Positions 42,706-54,326 of a stretch of DNA of 64,000 nt are shown piece by piece. Both the position numbers and the translations under genes were made by a program. The notes under the pieces are model-generated. The model saw only the letters and a list, made by a program, of their open reading frames with translations. It did not search any database and was not told the DNA's origin. Every line of letters starts with the position of its first letter. Position 1 is the first letter of the stretch. The stretch lies in the NCBI GenBank assembly GCA_030710605.1, contig CP092874.1, forward strand, positions 21,057,880 through 21,121,879, given 5' to 3'. The stretch comes from Cordylochernes scorpioides (taxonomy: Eukaryota > Arthropoda > Arachnida > Pseudoscorpiones > Chernetidae).

Positions 42706-43179
42706 ATAAAACTTTTAGTATAAGGGTTTACGGTCAAATTGCATTAAATATTAAAGGAGGTAATTTTACAATTTGATAATTTAGAAGAATATTTTTAAAA
42801 GAGAGTAGAAAATGAAAATATTTTTAAAATAAAGTTTAATAAAAATAAAAATTTCCACATTATTTATTTTTTATTTAACGAAGCGTGCTTTTTTATAAAT
42901 ATTACAGAAAACGATTTTTTAAGGTTGAAAATTTACGTTACAAATTAAGTCAAACGATATTTTAAAAATATTCAAGTACGTTTGTTACTCGCCTCATTAT
43001 AAATAATTGGATTGTCATTTTTTTGGCTACTTCACATTTTACTATCTCTTCTTAATTTATATTCGTAAATAGGCAAATAGGTATTTTAGAAATTGAGATA
43101 TTTTATATATGTTTTTTTTTAAATTACGACAGAGAAAGAGTACCAAATTTTCTTTCAAATATTTAAATTATTCAAATTA

Positions 43180-43524
43180 AAACTTAAGGAGGTGGAAAGT
43201 CTTTGATGTCACCGGTCATCTGTTTTTTTTTTTTTTTTTTTTTTGGAGACAGAGGCAATTTTAAAAATAAGGTTTATATTTTGGATTTAATAAGTTTTAT
43301 TTAACTCTTATTTTTTTTATTTAAAAAACTCTTAATAAATCTAAAATGAGCTTTATTTTTAAAATATTGATATTATATGATTCCTTTATATTCAGACTTG
43401 GTTTATACTTTGTTATCTCGTGTGTCTTCAAAAAAGGTCACTGTAATATCTTTCAGAGTTATTGTCTGAATACCGATATACATGCTAAAAGGTATAACTT
43501 CCTTAAGTTTTGTCCATGAGTGTA
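43180..43524. mobile_element. Tc1/mariner-type MITE split by an insertion
   Basis: Left end with GTCTTTGATGTCACCGGTCA and a poly-T at 43180-43258, right half at 43395-43524. About 135 bp of AT-rich sequence separates them. Confidence 0.65.
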
Positions 43525-43894
43525 ATTGTTTCACAGCTAAAAGAATTTAAAAAATGCACGTCTTTTATTTTCGTTTTTTCTCCAATTTTCAACTCTGTGT
43601 ATAAAGGTAACCTTTATCAAATTACATAAATAAGGGTTCATAGCATTATTTTTATCTACATACGTTTTTAATTTTCTTTTTTTAAGGTCTTCTTTTTATC
43701 CCCATGGGCATTTACATTTATATTTTATCACTAACTTAGCGCCATTTATTGACGAAAATTATAAACATATTTTAAAAGAAAAATAAAATTAAAAATATGT
43801 TGATAATATTTCACTTTTTTTACCTAATCGTCTTTTGTTAAGATAGTATATTAAGTCAATTCTGGATAATTAAAAAAAATCAACGATGAATGAA

Positions 43895-44130
43895 AAGCTA
43901 TGAATTAAAACGTATGAATGAAAACGTATGAATGAAAAGAATGAATGCAACGTATAAATGAAAACGTATAAATGCAACGTATGAATGAAAGCATTTGAAT
44001 GAAAACGTATGAATGCAACCTATGAATGAAAACATATGAATGAAAACGTATGAATGAAAACATATGAATGAAAACGTATGAATGAAAACGTATGAATGCA
44101 AAGTATGAATGAAAACGTATGAATGAAAAG
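43895..44130 (-). repeat. 14-bp minisatellite GTATGAATGAAAAC
   Basis: About 17 imperfect units, with GAATGCAAC variants. Confidence 0.9.
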
Positions 44131-44649
44131 CTTTTTTTTTATCTACAATTTCACAAATAGGCTAATTTAATTTTGAATTATAGAAGTTATGATCACCATT
44201 ATATCTACTATAGGCACTTTCTCCCAACACACAACCGGCACATGACAGAATTTTTCTATGTTTTACAAAAACAACTCAGAAATTCTTATTTTTTAAAACG
44301 CTCCCACAGAAATAATGGAGAACAGAGTTGCTAAATGTAAAAAATACTTTCGATTTTACTGGGAAAGATTGATGGTGGCCCATAACGCTTTTTTATTTTT
44401 AGGAATTTCTCTTTAAAAAATGAGATTTTTTCTTGTTTACATTCATCTCTGATATAACAATGGTAGCTTCTATGATAGGTATGGTTAGACTTAGTTGTAA
44501 TAGTTTAATTTATAGTTAAACTTCTCATAACTATCTGATCGACTATATCTGTTTAAATTAATAAATAGTTGTTTGTTTCACATACAATATTTTAAAACTC
44601 TGGATGAAACACCACATAGATTGAGGTCCCTAGAAGGAGTCCTTTTTGT

Positions 44650-44827
44650 ACCTTTTAGAATGTATATCGGGACAATAACTCTGAAAGATATTAATGTGAC
44701 CTTTATTGAAGACACACACCAAGTGTGAACAAAATTGCCCCTGTCTACTTAAAAAAAAAAAAAGAAAAGATAGACGATCGGCTACATCAAAGACTTTCTA
44801 CTTTCTTAAGTTTTGTCCATGAGTGTA
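44650..44827. mobile_element. Tc1/mariner-type MITE, single-unit copy, left end clipped
   Basis: Starts at TACCTTTTAGAATGTATATC and ends with the full GTTTTGTCCATGAGTGTA terminus. Confidence 0.7.
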
Positions 44828-44859
44828 TAATCTTCTCATTATTGTCATCGAATGTAAAT

Positions 44860-45075
44860 AGTTTTTGATTGTTCTCATTAAAAAGTTGCCCTAAATGGCA
44901 TCCGATTCTTGCAAAAGTCTAACCTTACCAATGAGTGTAAATAAGCAAATGGGATTCTGGCATACTTATAAATGCTTTGCACATAACTAGACATGTGATG
45001 CACTTACAGCAAAAATCATTCGCTAACTATTACCTACCATGATTATCATGGCCCGTATCACGTATACTTGGAATA
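44860..45075 (+). mobile_element. SINE-2, headless copy
   Basis: CCGATTCTTGCAAAAGTC, then AGACATGTGATGCACTTACA, to CCATGATTATCATGGCC. Body of the SINE at 55655 without its tRNA-like head. Confidence 0.65.
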
Positions 45076-45454
45076 ATAATAAAAATAACTTTGAACTTTC
45101 ACATAAAATGTGTCTATAGAGGTTACTAATATGTAAATAAAATAAGGTAAAGATATTAGGGTTAAGAAAATGCCCTGAGGAAAGTTAGCAGCCTCAACTA
45201 AGGCAGAAGATGAAAGAAGAGATATCAAGGAAGAATGTTGATCGTCTGTAGTCCCTCAGGACTCGTATCGTCTTCTGCTTCGGGGATTAAACCGCGCCTT
45301 CTGATTGGCTGGGACTCTAATTGTAGACAGTTTGTCTCTTCGCCTGGACTTTTGTTCGGTTTACTTAGTTTATTCCAAATTTATATCTTATTGTTTACTG
45401 TTGGTATTTTAGAAGTTATTTTATTTTGTTTATATGTATCAATATTGATTGTGT

Positions 45455-45745
45455 TAATTTTTCTTTTTTTTTTTTTCATTTTAAAATTACAAAAATATTT
45501 TCTCACAATGAGTTTATTACAAAACGCTAGCTTTCAAGTGATAATCGCTCTTCAACGGGCTTAATAAAATATCGACTTTATCCCACCAGAAATATTTACA
45601 AAAAACAAACGCGCGCAGCGTGGATATTTATAACTGAAATTTTTTTAAATTTTAAAAATATTAAGCCCGTTGAAGAGTGATTATCGCTTGAAAGTTAGCG
45701 CTTTTTATAAAAAGAAACTCATTGTGAGAAAATATTTTGTAATTT
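45455..45745. mobile_element. Fold-back element, family F
   Basis: TTACAAAATATTTTCTCACA and inverse flank AACGCTAGCTTTCAAGTGAT and its inverse. A second copy is at 51150-51310 and a trace at 59725-59790. Confidence 0.7.
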
Positions 45746-46009
45746 TAACTTTTTTAACAATTTTATCATGAATAGAAATTTTCATTTGCAGAGACTCCGT
45801 GGTAAATCCATGTAGAATAAATTTATTTTACCCTAATTTACCTAGACTAAATTAATTTATTAGATTGATTGTCTTTATATAATTTATCCTGTATATAAAT
45901 ATTATGTTACCATTAAGGTACTATTACTGTTTTTCCTGCATGTATCCTACATTTATGCTTGGAGAATTTATATAAGACTTAAAGGTTTTAATACTGGTAC
46001 TATTACTGT

Positions 46010-46460
46010 TCCAAGATAGAGAACATTGCTGTGATAGAGATTTATGGAGATATCTGAGGCTCTTCATTGGACACGACAACAACAACAGAAACTTGACATG
46101 GACCCAGAACAGCAGCTTTACTGCTAAGATAGAGAACATTGCTGTGATAGAGATGTATGGAGACATCTTAGGCTCTTCATTGGACACGACAACAACAACA
46201 GAAAATTGACATGGACCCAGAACAGCAGCTTTACACACCCAAGATAGAGAACATTGCTGTGATAGAGATGTATGGAGACATCTTAGGCTCTTCATTGGAC
46301 ACGGCAACAACAACAGAAAATTGACATGGACCCAGAACAGCAGCTTTTCACACCCAAGATAGAGGACATTGCTGTGATAGAGATGTATGGAGACATCTGA
46401 GGCTCTTCATTGGACACGACAACAGAAAATTGACATGAACTCAGAGCAGCAGTTTTACGC
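46010..46460 (-). repeat. About 115-bp tandem repeat, four units
   Basis: Units: CAAGATAGAGAACATTGCTG, TGATAGAGATGTATGGAGAC, ATCTTAGGCTCTTCATTGGA and (ACA)n. Reverse open frames of 129 and 81 aa are translations of it; it looks like a decayed expressed sequence but no family is recognised. Confidence 0.8.
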
Positions 46461-46475
46461 ACATGGTAGATTAAA

Positions 46476-46515
46476 CTGGCGAAACCGCTGGAAAGGTTCA
46501 CCACTGATGAGCCAG
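46476..46515 (+). ncRNA. Permuted hammerhead-like motif, copy 12
   Basis: CTGGC/GCCAG, the compensated version of TTGGC/GCCAA. Confidence 0.45.
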
Positions 46516-46818
46516 GCTCTCCCATTAATTTTTCCATTGCAGTAAGGGCAGTAAGAAGTGTTTATTTAAAGAAAAATCATACTTGTCTATAATAGTTTCG
46601 AATTTTAAATAAACAAAGTAAATATTACTAAGAATTTATATTTTAAAATCAATAGAGACAACGTTTGTTAAAGTAAAAAATCATTTTTAAAAATATTACC
46701 TCATTTAGATAAGCAGTAAAATTTCTTTTTATTACTTGGGGTAAAAAAAATCAAAAGTTGAATCAATATTCATTATCTTTTCTACGGAGAAACAATAAAA
46801 AAAAAAAGCTAAATCAAC

Positions 46819-47169
46819 GTGGAAGTAAAAATTGGTATGGAAATAAGGTATACTTCAATCTTTAAGATTAATTTGCATAGAAAAGTTGATTGGTCGGTGT
46901 TATTATTGGGGTGGAGTTCTTTCAACCAACCATCGATTTTCTCTGCAGACGAGAGTAAAATAAATAGCAGACGACGGGAAAGTTTATTGCAGACGATATT
47001 TTTGGGGACAACATTTACTTCGGAGAGTATTATGACGTCATTTGGTCAAATTGACTATTGTTTGGGAAGTAGAATGGGAGAGAAAGAAGGACTTGGCAAT
47101 CTTGGAAAGAAATTACACAAAAGTTTAAAGATAAAGTCTCGTAAAAATGTGGACAAAACTTCGGGATAA
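46819..47169 (+). other. Unique-looking region with three GCAGACGA copies
   Basis: A 116-aa open frame is present but not recognised. GCAGACGA occurs at 46945, 46967 and 46989, spaced by 22 bp each (about two helical turns), with ACGGGAAA (one base from an E2F site) at 46974. It looks regulatory rather than coding. Confidence 0.3.
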
Positions 47170-47286
47170 CTTTTGGAAAATAAATCTTTCATAGATCTTA
47201 TTGAGACAATGGTACACATTTTGGAAGATAAAACACTCTTTTTATTTTGATTATAAATGTTTTAACAATTTATATCTTTTTATATA

Positions 47287-47580
47287 AAAATAGATACTTC
47301 GGCCAGTTGGAGTTTTTATTTTCTCAACGTTTCGACAAAAATATTTTGTCTTCGTCAGGAGAAGTAAATAAAAATAAAGCATTTGGCAAGGCGTTAAAAA
47401 TTGTTCTGAGGTTTGCAAGGGCGTTCTCACGTGATTTTTCGAAATCTCCTGACGAAGACAAAAGATTTTTGTCGAAACGTTAAGAAAATAAAAAACTCCA
47501 ACTGGCCGAAGTGTCTATTTTTTATATAAATATGAATGCCGGCCAGGCAGCCTCTATCTTTACGATAATTTATATCTTCT
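47287..47580. mobile_element. Fold-back element, family C, copy 3
   Basis: Same arms and GAATGCCGGCCAGGCAGCCT tail. The right arm has CTGACGAAGACAAAAG, TTTTTGTC, GAAACGTT, the clearest hammerhead-like arrangement in this family. Confidence 0.75.
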
Positions 47581-47654
47581 ATCGTCAAGATAGAAAAGAG
47601 TCAAAATGAAGATAAATAGATCTTGGTGAAATTTGAACCATTTATGACGCGTAG

Positions 47655-47770
47655 AATTTCTTTTAAAAATAAAACTACAACCTTTCGCAATCAGTTTCTT
47701 TTATTGTGATATCATAATATGAGAAACTCATTGCGAAAGGTTGTGTGTAGTTTTATTTTAAAATTTGTAG
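47655..47770. repeat. Inverted repeat ACAACCTTTCGCAAT
   Basis: AAAACTACAACCTTTCGCAA returns inverted about 60 bp on. Confidence 0.65.
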
Positions 47771-47839
47771 CGCAATTTTTTCGTTTACTTCAGAAATTCT
47801 TTTAAATATTTTTCTACTACGAAAGAAAAAAAAAAAAAA

Positions 47840-48000
47840 AGGCATATCCTTATCGTGCAATTGAAAGTTGCTGATGGCTTACGCCATCTATCGGAATAAA
47901 TATCAACTATTCTCGTTGATTTTTAATTATTCCAGAATTGGCCAAATACCCATTCTTGATTAATCAAGAAAAGCTAACCACGTACATTTTTCAACATTAT
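47840..48000. mobile_element. Family A element, left part
   Basis: AGTTGCTGATGGCTTACGCC to GATTAATCAAGAAAAGCTAA, then broken before the ribozyme. Confidence 0.65.
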
Positions 48001-48059
48001 TTTTCTACTGTTCTTAACTGCAATAATCAAAATAAATAAAAAATGAATAATAATTTATA

Positions 48060-48185
48060 AAACTTTAATTAAAAAGACATATATTGTGGATCAAAATATC
48101 ATTTATTTTACCAATATTTCAGTTGGCTGAACGCCAACCTTTATCAAGGTATTATAACATATTTAATGTGTGTCAAAAACAAACT
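48060..48185. mobile_element. Fold-back element, family E, half copy
   Basis: CAGTTGGCTGAACGCCAACC and flanks nearly identical to 24090-24175. Confidence 0.65.
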
Positions 48186-48429
48186 TTAAAATTTAAAAAT
48201 TAAAAAAAAATTGTGATTGAACTTATTTTAATTATTATAGTAAGGGCAACACACAAGGATTTATTTCTCCCGCATGCACCATTCGCTTTATGCGAACTCC
48301 ACACGCCAAAAAAAAGTCCCACAAAGCGTGTATAGTTAGTTAGCTGGAAGTCATACTTCTAGAAATAAAAATGGCGCAATATCAATTAACCGTGAATTGC
48401 TTATTATAAATGTATTTAAAAAAAAACCT

Positions 48430-48500
48430 ACTTTTTATTTATTTATTTCAATTTAAAGCGCTATGTCCCCCTAGGGACACTTGCGTTGTCATACATGTAT
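48430..48500 (-). mobile_element. LINE 3'-end fragment
   Basis: (TTTA)n, then AAGCGCTATGTCCCCCTAGG, GACACTTGCG: reverse of the LINE tail hairpin. Confidence 0.65.
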
Positions 48501-48549
48501 GCCTTTACATTTGTCTATACATATAAATTCTATAATGCTTACATATAAA

Positions 48550-48795
48550 TTTATTAAGAAAAAGGCATCTCCTTATCGTGCAACTGAAAGTTGCTGATGG
48601 CTTGCGCCATCTATCGGAATAAATATCAACTATTCTCGTTGATTTTTAATTATTCCAGAATTGGCCAAATACCCATTCTTGATTAATCAAGAAAAGCTAA
48701 CCACGGACGCCTTTCGGGCTGTTGGCCCTCATCAGCGTGGTGCAAGCTGTTTCTTAATTTATGCACCTTATCCCAGTACAATATTACATTTGGAC
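48550..48795. mobile_element. Family A element with hammerhead
   Basis: The left arm carries GCGCCATCTA (48604-48613). The ribozyme lies on the minus strand near the right edge; the right arm is truncated. Confidence 0.75.
48700..48741 (-). ncRNA. Hammerhead ribozyme, type I, family A
   Basis: The reverse strand has ACCACG, CTGATGA, GGGC-CAACA-GCCC (four perfect pairs), GAAA, GGCGTC, CGTGGT. Helix I has six pairs and both core boxes are exact. Helix III is minimal and carries a G at the position expected to be C, so pairing there is weak. It is the cleanest helix II in the window. Confidence 0.8.
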
Positions 48796-48854
48796 TATTT
48801 TTTCATATAAATATATAAATAAATAAATATGTAATATGACAGACACAAATATAA

Positions 48855-49095
48855 AAAACTACTGATAAGGCACAATTTGGATTATAGAATATAAACACAA
48901 GGTAATAAAACCAAATTCAAACAAATAAATAGTGTGTGACGTTTCGGTAACAGCGTTGTTACCATCTTCAGACAAAAATATTGAATGATAAAATTTCTCA
49001 TTCAGTACTTTTGTCTGAAGATGGTAACAACGCTGTTACAGAAACGTCATACACTTTATTTATTTATTTGTATTTGGTCTTATTACCTTGTGTTT
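48855..49095. mobile_element. Fold-back element, family D, copy 2
   Basis: TGTGTGACGTTTCGGTAACA and inverse, with CTGAAGATGGTAACAACGC and GTTACAGAAACGTC. Confidence 0.65.
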
Positions 49096-49439
49096 ATAAA
49101 AAAAAAACTACTTTAAAAATCAGCCAATTAATAATAAAAATACAAAATTTCGTACACAACTTTTTACAACAACCCAACACAAAACATACGGAAGTAGAAA
49201 AAGAAGTGCTAAAACTTCCATCCAAAAAGAAGCTTATATTTTCCAAGATTACTTTAACCTCATTAACATAAGAGTCATCAGAGAACATGGTCAAAAGTCT
49301 AGATCTGTACTCATCATTCTCTTTACATAAGAACAAGAAAGAAAAAAAAGGAGCAAGTGAAATAATAATAATAATAAAAAGAAGAAGTTAAGTGGTCAAG
49401 TTAAACAAATCTCAACATCTCCAAATATGATTGGGAAGG

Positions 49440-49600
49440 TTGGCGACCTTGAAAAGGGAAGTTTCTAATTGAAGTCAGACGACTTCCGGCACGTACCCTT
49501 GTTGCATATTGGGTAATCCGCCACGGTTCGGTGACTCCATAGACGTTATGGTACTTCCGGCGGCGGTACAATTGTATTCCTCTATTGCAAGAAAAAAAAA
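49440..49600 (-). promoter_or_regulatory. CpG-richer block with two ETS sites, possible promoter or exon
   Basis: The reverse strand has two CCGGAAGT ETS/GABP-type sites about 70 bp apart, GC-rich GTACCGCCGCC, a poly-T/CTTGCAATAG acceptor-like site before 49581 and a GTACGT donor-like site at 49496. A reverse frame across it reads GIQLYRRRKYHNVYGVTEPW. Another frame has an ATG in TCTATGGAG. It could be a coding exon or a first exon; I cannot decide. Confidence 0.35.
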
Positions 49601-49908
49601 CCGAAATATGATTAAAAAATAAAGTGCAGGTAATTATATACTCTGTGGTGAATGTTAGAGTAGCGGTGTTGGTCTTCCCTATTTGCATAATCATTGAGAA
49701 AGAAATGTTACTTGCGAAAGCTCGTTACAATTTTGGAAAAAAAAATCAAATCAAATTCCGAAGTTGAATTTCAACGTCATCAGAGTTGGTAGAAAAATAT
49801 TAATATTATTTTATGCAAATTGGTCGTGTTATTCAAATGTGTCTTAAGCCTTGCTGTCTGCAGTATTTTCTCAGCTAAAGATGTTTCTCTCAAATCTTTC
49901 TTTTCAGG

Positions 49909-50096
49909 AGATAAAGAGTAATGTTAGGTGTTTTGCTCTTCATTGGAAAATGGATGCCAATTGTTACGTTAGTTACCTTGTAAACAAACCAAAGCATTTG
50001 GTTGAATATTCCAATGTTCCCAGGGTGGTGTGGTCGGAATTCTACCCTTTAGTAATTGTAACGACTACTAGAGTAGTCAACTTTATTTTTATGTAA
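49909..50096 (+). CDS. Possible terminal exon, unrecognised
   Basis: TCTTTCTTTTCAG acceptor just upstream. The frame continues EIKSNVRCFALHWKMDANCY, VSYLVNKPKHLVEYSNVPRV to a stop at 50096. The composition is protein-like. No canonical poly(A) signal was noted directly after the stop. Confidence 0.3.
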
Positions 50097-50159
50097 ATAA
50101 TTTTGTAATATAAAAACGAAGAGAAAAAAGTATGTAAATTTCTTTGAATGTATAAATTA

Positions 50160-50446
50160 GTACACCCATACCTCGCTTTGCGTCGGGGTTACGTTCCAAA
50201 AAAACACGACGCAAATTGAAACGACACAAAGTGAGAATAAAATTTTGATGGAATGGCGCAATCAAAAACAAAGGTGTTGCCATATTTTAGAAAAAAAAAT
50301 TCAAAAAATAAAAAATAAAATTGAAGACTCGATTTCAAAACAACGCAACTTCGAAAATCTAATGACGCACAGTGAAAATCAGTAAAAATTAAGCAGCGAC
50401 GCAACTTCGAAAAAAAAAAAAAACGCAAAGCGAGTTATTGGTGTAT
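50160..50446. mobile_element. Tigger/pogo-like MITE
   Basis: Ends TACACCCATACCTCGCTTTG and inverse CAAAGCGAGTTATTGGTGTA resemble Tigger-type termini. The interior is A-rich. Unusually, the 28 bases GTATGTAAATTTCTTTGAAT... before the left end recur just after the right end (50131 and 50442). Confidence 0.7.
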
Positions 50447-51438
50447 GTAAATTTCTTTGAATGTATAAATTGACCGTGCTGTTCAATAAAAAAGAGTTTT
50501 GGATAAGTTTTGGATGGTTTATAGTCGTCCTTAGAGCCTCTTCCTTGGCCGAGCTGGTCAAGTAGCTGTACTAAACACTAGGTTGTCTCTCAAGGTAAAG
50601 AGAGACAGCATCATTAATTGAGAAGAAAGAGTAACCTCCCTCAATAGTAATGTTAACTTTATGCATAATTGAAACAAACAAATTAATCATTTTTCGGTTT
50701 GCATATCCTCGATTTTATCCTTTCCATACGTGATAGACAAATGTTCCAGTTTGGAGAAAGGCAATGCATCAGGGGGAAAAAAAAGAAAGGCTGTACATAT
50801 GCAAGTAGGGATTGATTTGCATATAGGAAGGTGACATTCCAGAGTGGTCATGGCACTGTGCCTCGTCACCAGCATCCTCCTGACAGTGATGATGACAAGA
50901 GGACATCCCTGTGATGGTCTGTTGACATCAATGATTGGCTCATTAATTACATCTTGGTATTGTTTGACGTTGGGACATCCAAACAACTGTTTTGACCTGT
51001 TGTAGTGGTGTTAGGGTTCAAGTTTTACTACCGATGACAAATCATACATTCACTCTCCAATTACTAGACTTGTTGTTTATTGGATCCAATCAACTTAAAA
51101 GAGGAGAGAAATAAACATCAAAGTTCATGATTAAATTATGAAAAACTTGAAAAAATTACAAAATAATTTTTCACAATAAGTTTCTTTTTATATCAAAACG
51201 CTAGCTTTCAAGTGATAATCGTCCTTCAACGCTCTTGAAGAGTTATTTTCGCTTGAAAGCTAGCGTTTTGTAATAAAAAAAACTCATCGTGAGAAAATAT
51301 TTTGTAATTTTAAAAACATCAAAGTATTTACAATAAATTTGCATATAAAATGCAACTTATATTTAAAGGATAACACTACTTTGCATCACTAATAACAATC
51401 AAGTTATAAATGTAGTTTTCTAAATATTATCTTTAGAT

Positions 51439-51538
51439 NNNNNNNNNNNNNNNNNNNNNNNNNNNNNNNNNNNNNNNNNNNNNNNNNNNNNNNNNNNNNN
51501 NNNNNNNNNNNNNNNNNNNNNNNNNNNNNNNNNNNNNN
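51439..51538. other. Assembly gap, 100 N
   Basis: Exactly 100 N. Confidence 0.99.
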
Positions 51539-52750
51539 AATCAAAAATATAAAAAAATCAGAAAAACCATATCATAAAAAGACTAGTCATAGTAAGGATG
51601 CTTTGAGAAGACAAGAATCCTGCCAGCTACCAACCTATGTGTTGAGGGGAACCAATAGATAAGATTTAATTTATAATCCAAATTGGGTATGTCCTATTTA
51701 CTGAAATCGACCGTTTCAGGGTTTCTATCTAATGTAATTCTACTGTCCTCAAAGCTTATGTCTATAGTTAATCTAAAATACCCATTCCAAGTGTCTAACA
51801 TCAGTATGAAAGGAAAACCGAAAATGTAATATAACAGCTGTATGGTAGATTAAACTGGCGAAACCGCTGGGAGGGTTCACCACTGATGAGCCAGGTCTTC
51901 CCATTAATTTTTCATTGTAGTAAGGGCAGTAGAAAATTGTTAAATTTTTAAAAGAATCATACGCGAATAGTTTCGAATTCTAAAAATAGAGGAGAGTTGA
52001 TACGGTAGCATGTGATGTGTCAACCCAGTATCGAGGCTGTAGTACTAATGAGTATTGTCCTTGGGGAATTTCACAGCTAATTATCCTTGGAGCACTTTCC
52101 TCCGTTTGTCCATCTGATTCGACAGTAAAATGTCAAGAACACTCTCTTAAAAAAACATCTTAAAACTAAACTCTATAACGAAAAAGTCCCAAAATAAAAC
52201 CATTTATAACAAAAAAGTCCCTAACACAAACCCCATAAAACAAAACTCTATAACGAAAAAGTCCCTAACAAAAACTCCATAAAACAAAACTCTACAACGA
52301 AAAGGTCCGTAACTAAAAACTCATTAAAACTAAACTTTATAGCGAAAAGGTGTCCATAACGAAAGCTCCTTAAAACTAAACTCTTTAGCAAAAAGGTGTC
52401 CTTAACGAAAGCTCCTTAAAACTAAACTTTATAGCGAAAAGGTGTCCATAACGAAAGCTCCTTAAAACTAAACTCTATAGCGAAAACGTCCCTAACGAAA
52501 ACTCCTTAAAACTAAATCCTATAAGAAAAAATCCTAAAATCTTAATTATATCACGAAAAAAGGTCGCTGAAGAGAAAAACTCATTAAAACTAAACTCAAT
52601 GACGAAAAAAGTACTTAAGACTAAACAATATAACGAAAAAACTCCTTAAAACTAAATTATTTAACGCTAAAATAGTTCTCCGATTAAAAACTCCCTAAAA
52701 ATAAACTATCATTTAAAAAATTCTTTTTGGCGAAACTAAGGTTTTCCCAT
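51539..52750 (+). repeat. Second copy of the large element's core
   Basis: Matches 1556-2960 closely, including GTTGAGGGGAACCAATAGAT, motif copy at 51855-51894, and the AACTCTATAACGAAAAA minisatellite from 52135. The minisatellites differ in length and order. The N gap hides the left side. Confidence 0.85.
51855..51894 (+). ncRNA. Permuted hammerhead-like motif, copy 13
   Basis: CTGGC/GCCAG, with exact GAAA and CTGATGA boxes. Confidence 0.5.
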
Positions 52751-53009
52751 CCTACTCCACCTCGTTACATATAGGTTTCACCAATTTACATATAACCTCT
52801 ATCAGCTATGTTGACATAACAGCAGACACCGTGACAGCGGCAGTAATGTACCACACTTTACACATCTGGGAGTTACACGTCTCCATCTAGCCTAGTATAC
52901 TTCCATTTATCTTTATTTACATATCTTCCCCTCTGTATTTCTCTAATCCACTTCACCTTCAGGTAAATAACTCTTTCTCTATGTCAAACAATAGTACAAA
53001 AATGAAATT

Positions 53010-53140
53010 GTACTGGGATCAGGTGGATAAATTAAGGGAAAAAAGGCATCTCCTTATCGTGTAACTAAAAATTGATAATGGCTTGCTCCATCTATCGGAA
53101 TAAATATCAACTATTCGTTGATTTTTAATTATAACCATTT
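53010..53140. mobile_element. Family A element, left end
   Basis: TACTGGGATCAGGTGGATAA to CCATCTATCGGAATAAATAT, then broken. Confidence 0.6.
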
Positions 53141-53415
53141 TTTCCAAATATTTCTCTATGCAAAGTTTTCTTATTTACATTTCTGTTTTGAAAAGAGGGT
53201 ATATTCTAAAATTACCTAAAATATAGGATAGGAACAAATTTATTACCCCATAATTAATATTACATATATAGAAAAAATAGAGTCAAAACACCATTTTCCA
53301 CACAATCAATAATTTTAAAATGAAAAAAATATATATTTTTTTTTTTACAAAGATTTCATTAACACTCTCTCGACACAAAAATTTTAATTTTTCTATTTCC
53401 TAACAGAAAACAACT

Positions 53416-53447
53416 TTTCCCGCCTTTTTCCATTTCCGAGCAGACGA
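53416..53447 (+). promoter_or_regulatory. E2F-like site plus GCAGACGA
   Basis: TTTCCCGC at 53416-53423 and GCAGACGA at 53440-53447, 16 bp apart, in apparently unique sequence. Confidence 0.35.
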
Positions 53448-53504
53448 AGAAAGAAAGATCTAAAGAACGCTATCGCGCCATAAATCATCGGCTGCTTGGT
53501 TTAA

Positions 53505-53606
53505 TCGGAAGATTTTCGTCTGAATGGTAAAAATTTTGTTGTAATCCGAACTGGAGACATCTGGCGTCTGCTAGATATAGCGCTTAAATACAGCGCCATC
53601 TTTCGT
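53505..53606 (-). CDS. Possible small first exon, 33 codons
   Basis: The reverse strand has AAAGATGGCGCTG, a YY1/TISU-like start context, opening MALYLSAISSRRQMSPVRIT, TKFLPFRRKSSD, stop. Its Arg/Ser-rich, acid-poor start would suit a mitochondrial presequence, but the closing stop and lack of a donor leave it speculative. Confidence 0.2.
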
Positions 53607-54326
53607 TTAGAATAAAAAATATTCTTTTTCAAGATTTTTTTTTCTCTTTTTAAAATTCGTTCAAAAAATATATATGACGTTTTTATCTTCTCTTAAAAAT
53701 ACATTTTATATTTTAATATTGTATAAATGTATATTAAGAATAATAAATATTTTTACCAATAGTATTTGAGGCCTGTTTTAAGTTTTTTTTTATTACAATC
53801 AATTTTATAGAAATATAAATTACTAAGAGGATGAAAATCAATACCATATAAAAATATTATAGCTGTATCTACAAGTATGTATATGTATATATATATGTTA
53901 TATTAAAAATATTGTTTTATTTAAAATTATATTTCATAGATTCAAATATTCTGTTTATATCTACCATCAGATATCGGGACTTTCCCCTATATAAAACCGA
54001 TTGTTGTTGTTTCTCGTTGGCCGGCTCAAACCTTTTGTACATTATGTAAATAAGTTTTTCATTTTTTAGATTCTTACGCTTTAAGCCAGGCATTACTTTT
54101 ATCAAACTATGTTCTTTTATATATATTCCTTAGTTCAATTAAACCAATCTCTGATCAAAACTATTATTTATTATTATACTTTCAAGATTTTTAACCACGA
54201 CTGTATTACCATAGTATAATCCTCAAGATAATAAAAAATCAACAGAAATCTATTTTTTTATATATATAACATATATTTATATGCAATATATAGATTAAAA
54301 CAGTGTTTAGTCCACAAACGACCCAT

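Noticed and set aside
45235..45564. 109-aa frame starting MLIVCSPSGLVSSS
   Set aside because: The second half is AT-rich hydrophobic filler running into a fold-back element; no domain seen.
50687..50986. 99-aa reverse frame at 50.7-51.0 kb
   Set aside because: Composition is partly protein-like, but there is no recognised motif, splice signal or homology I can name. Left unannotated.
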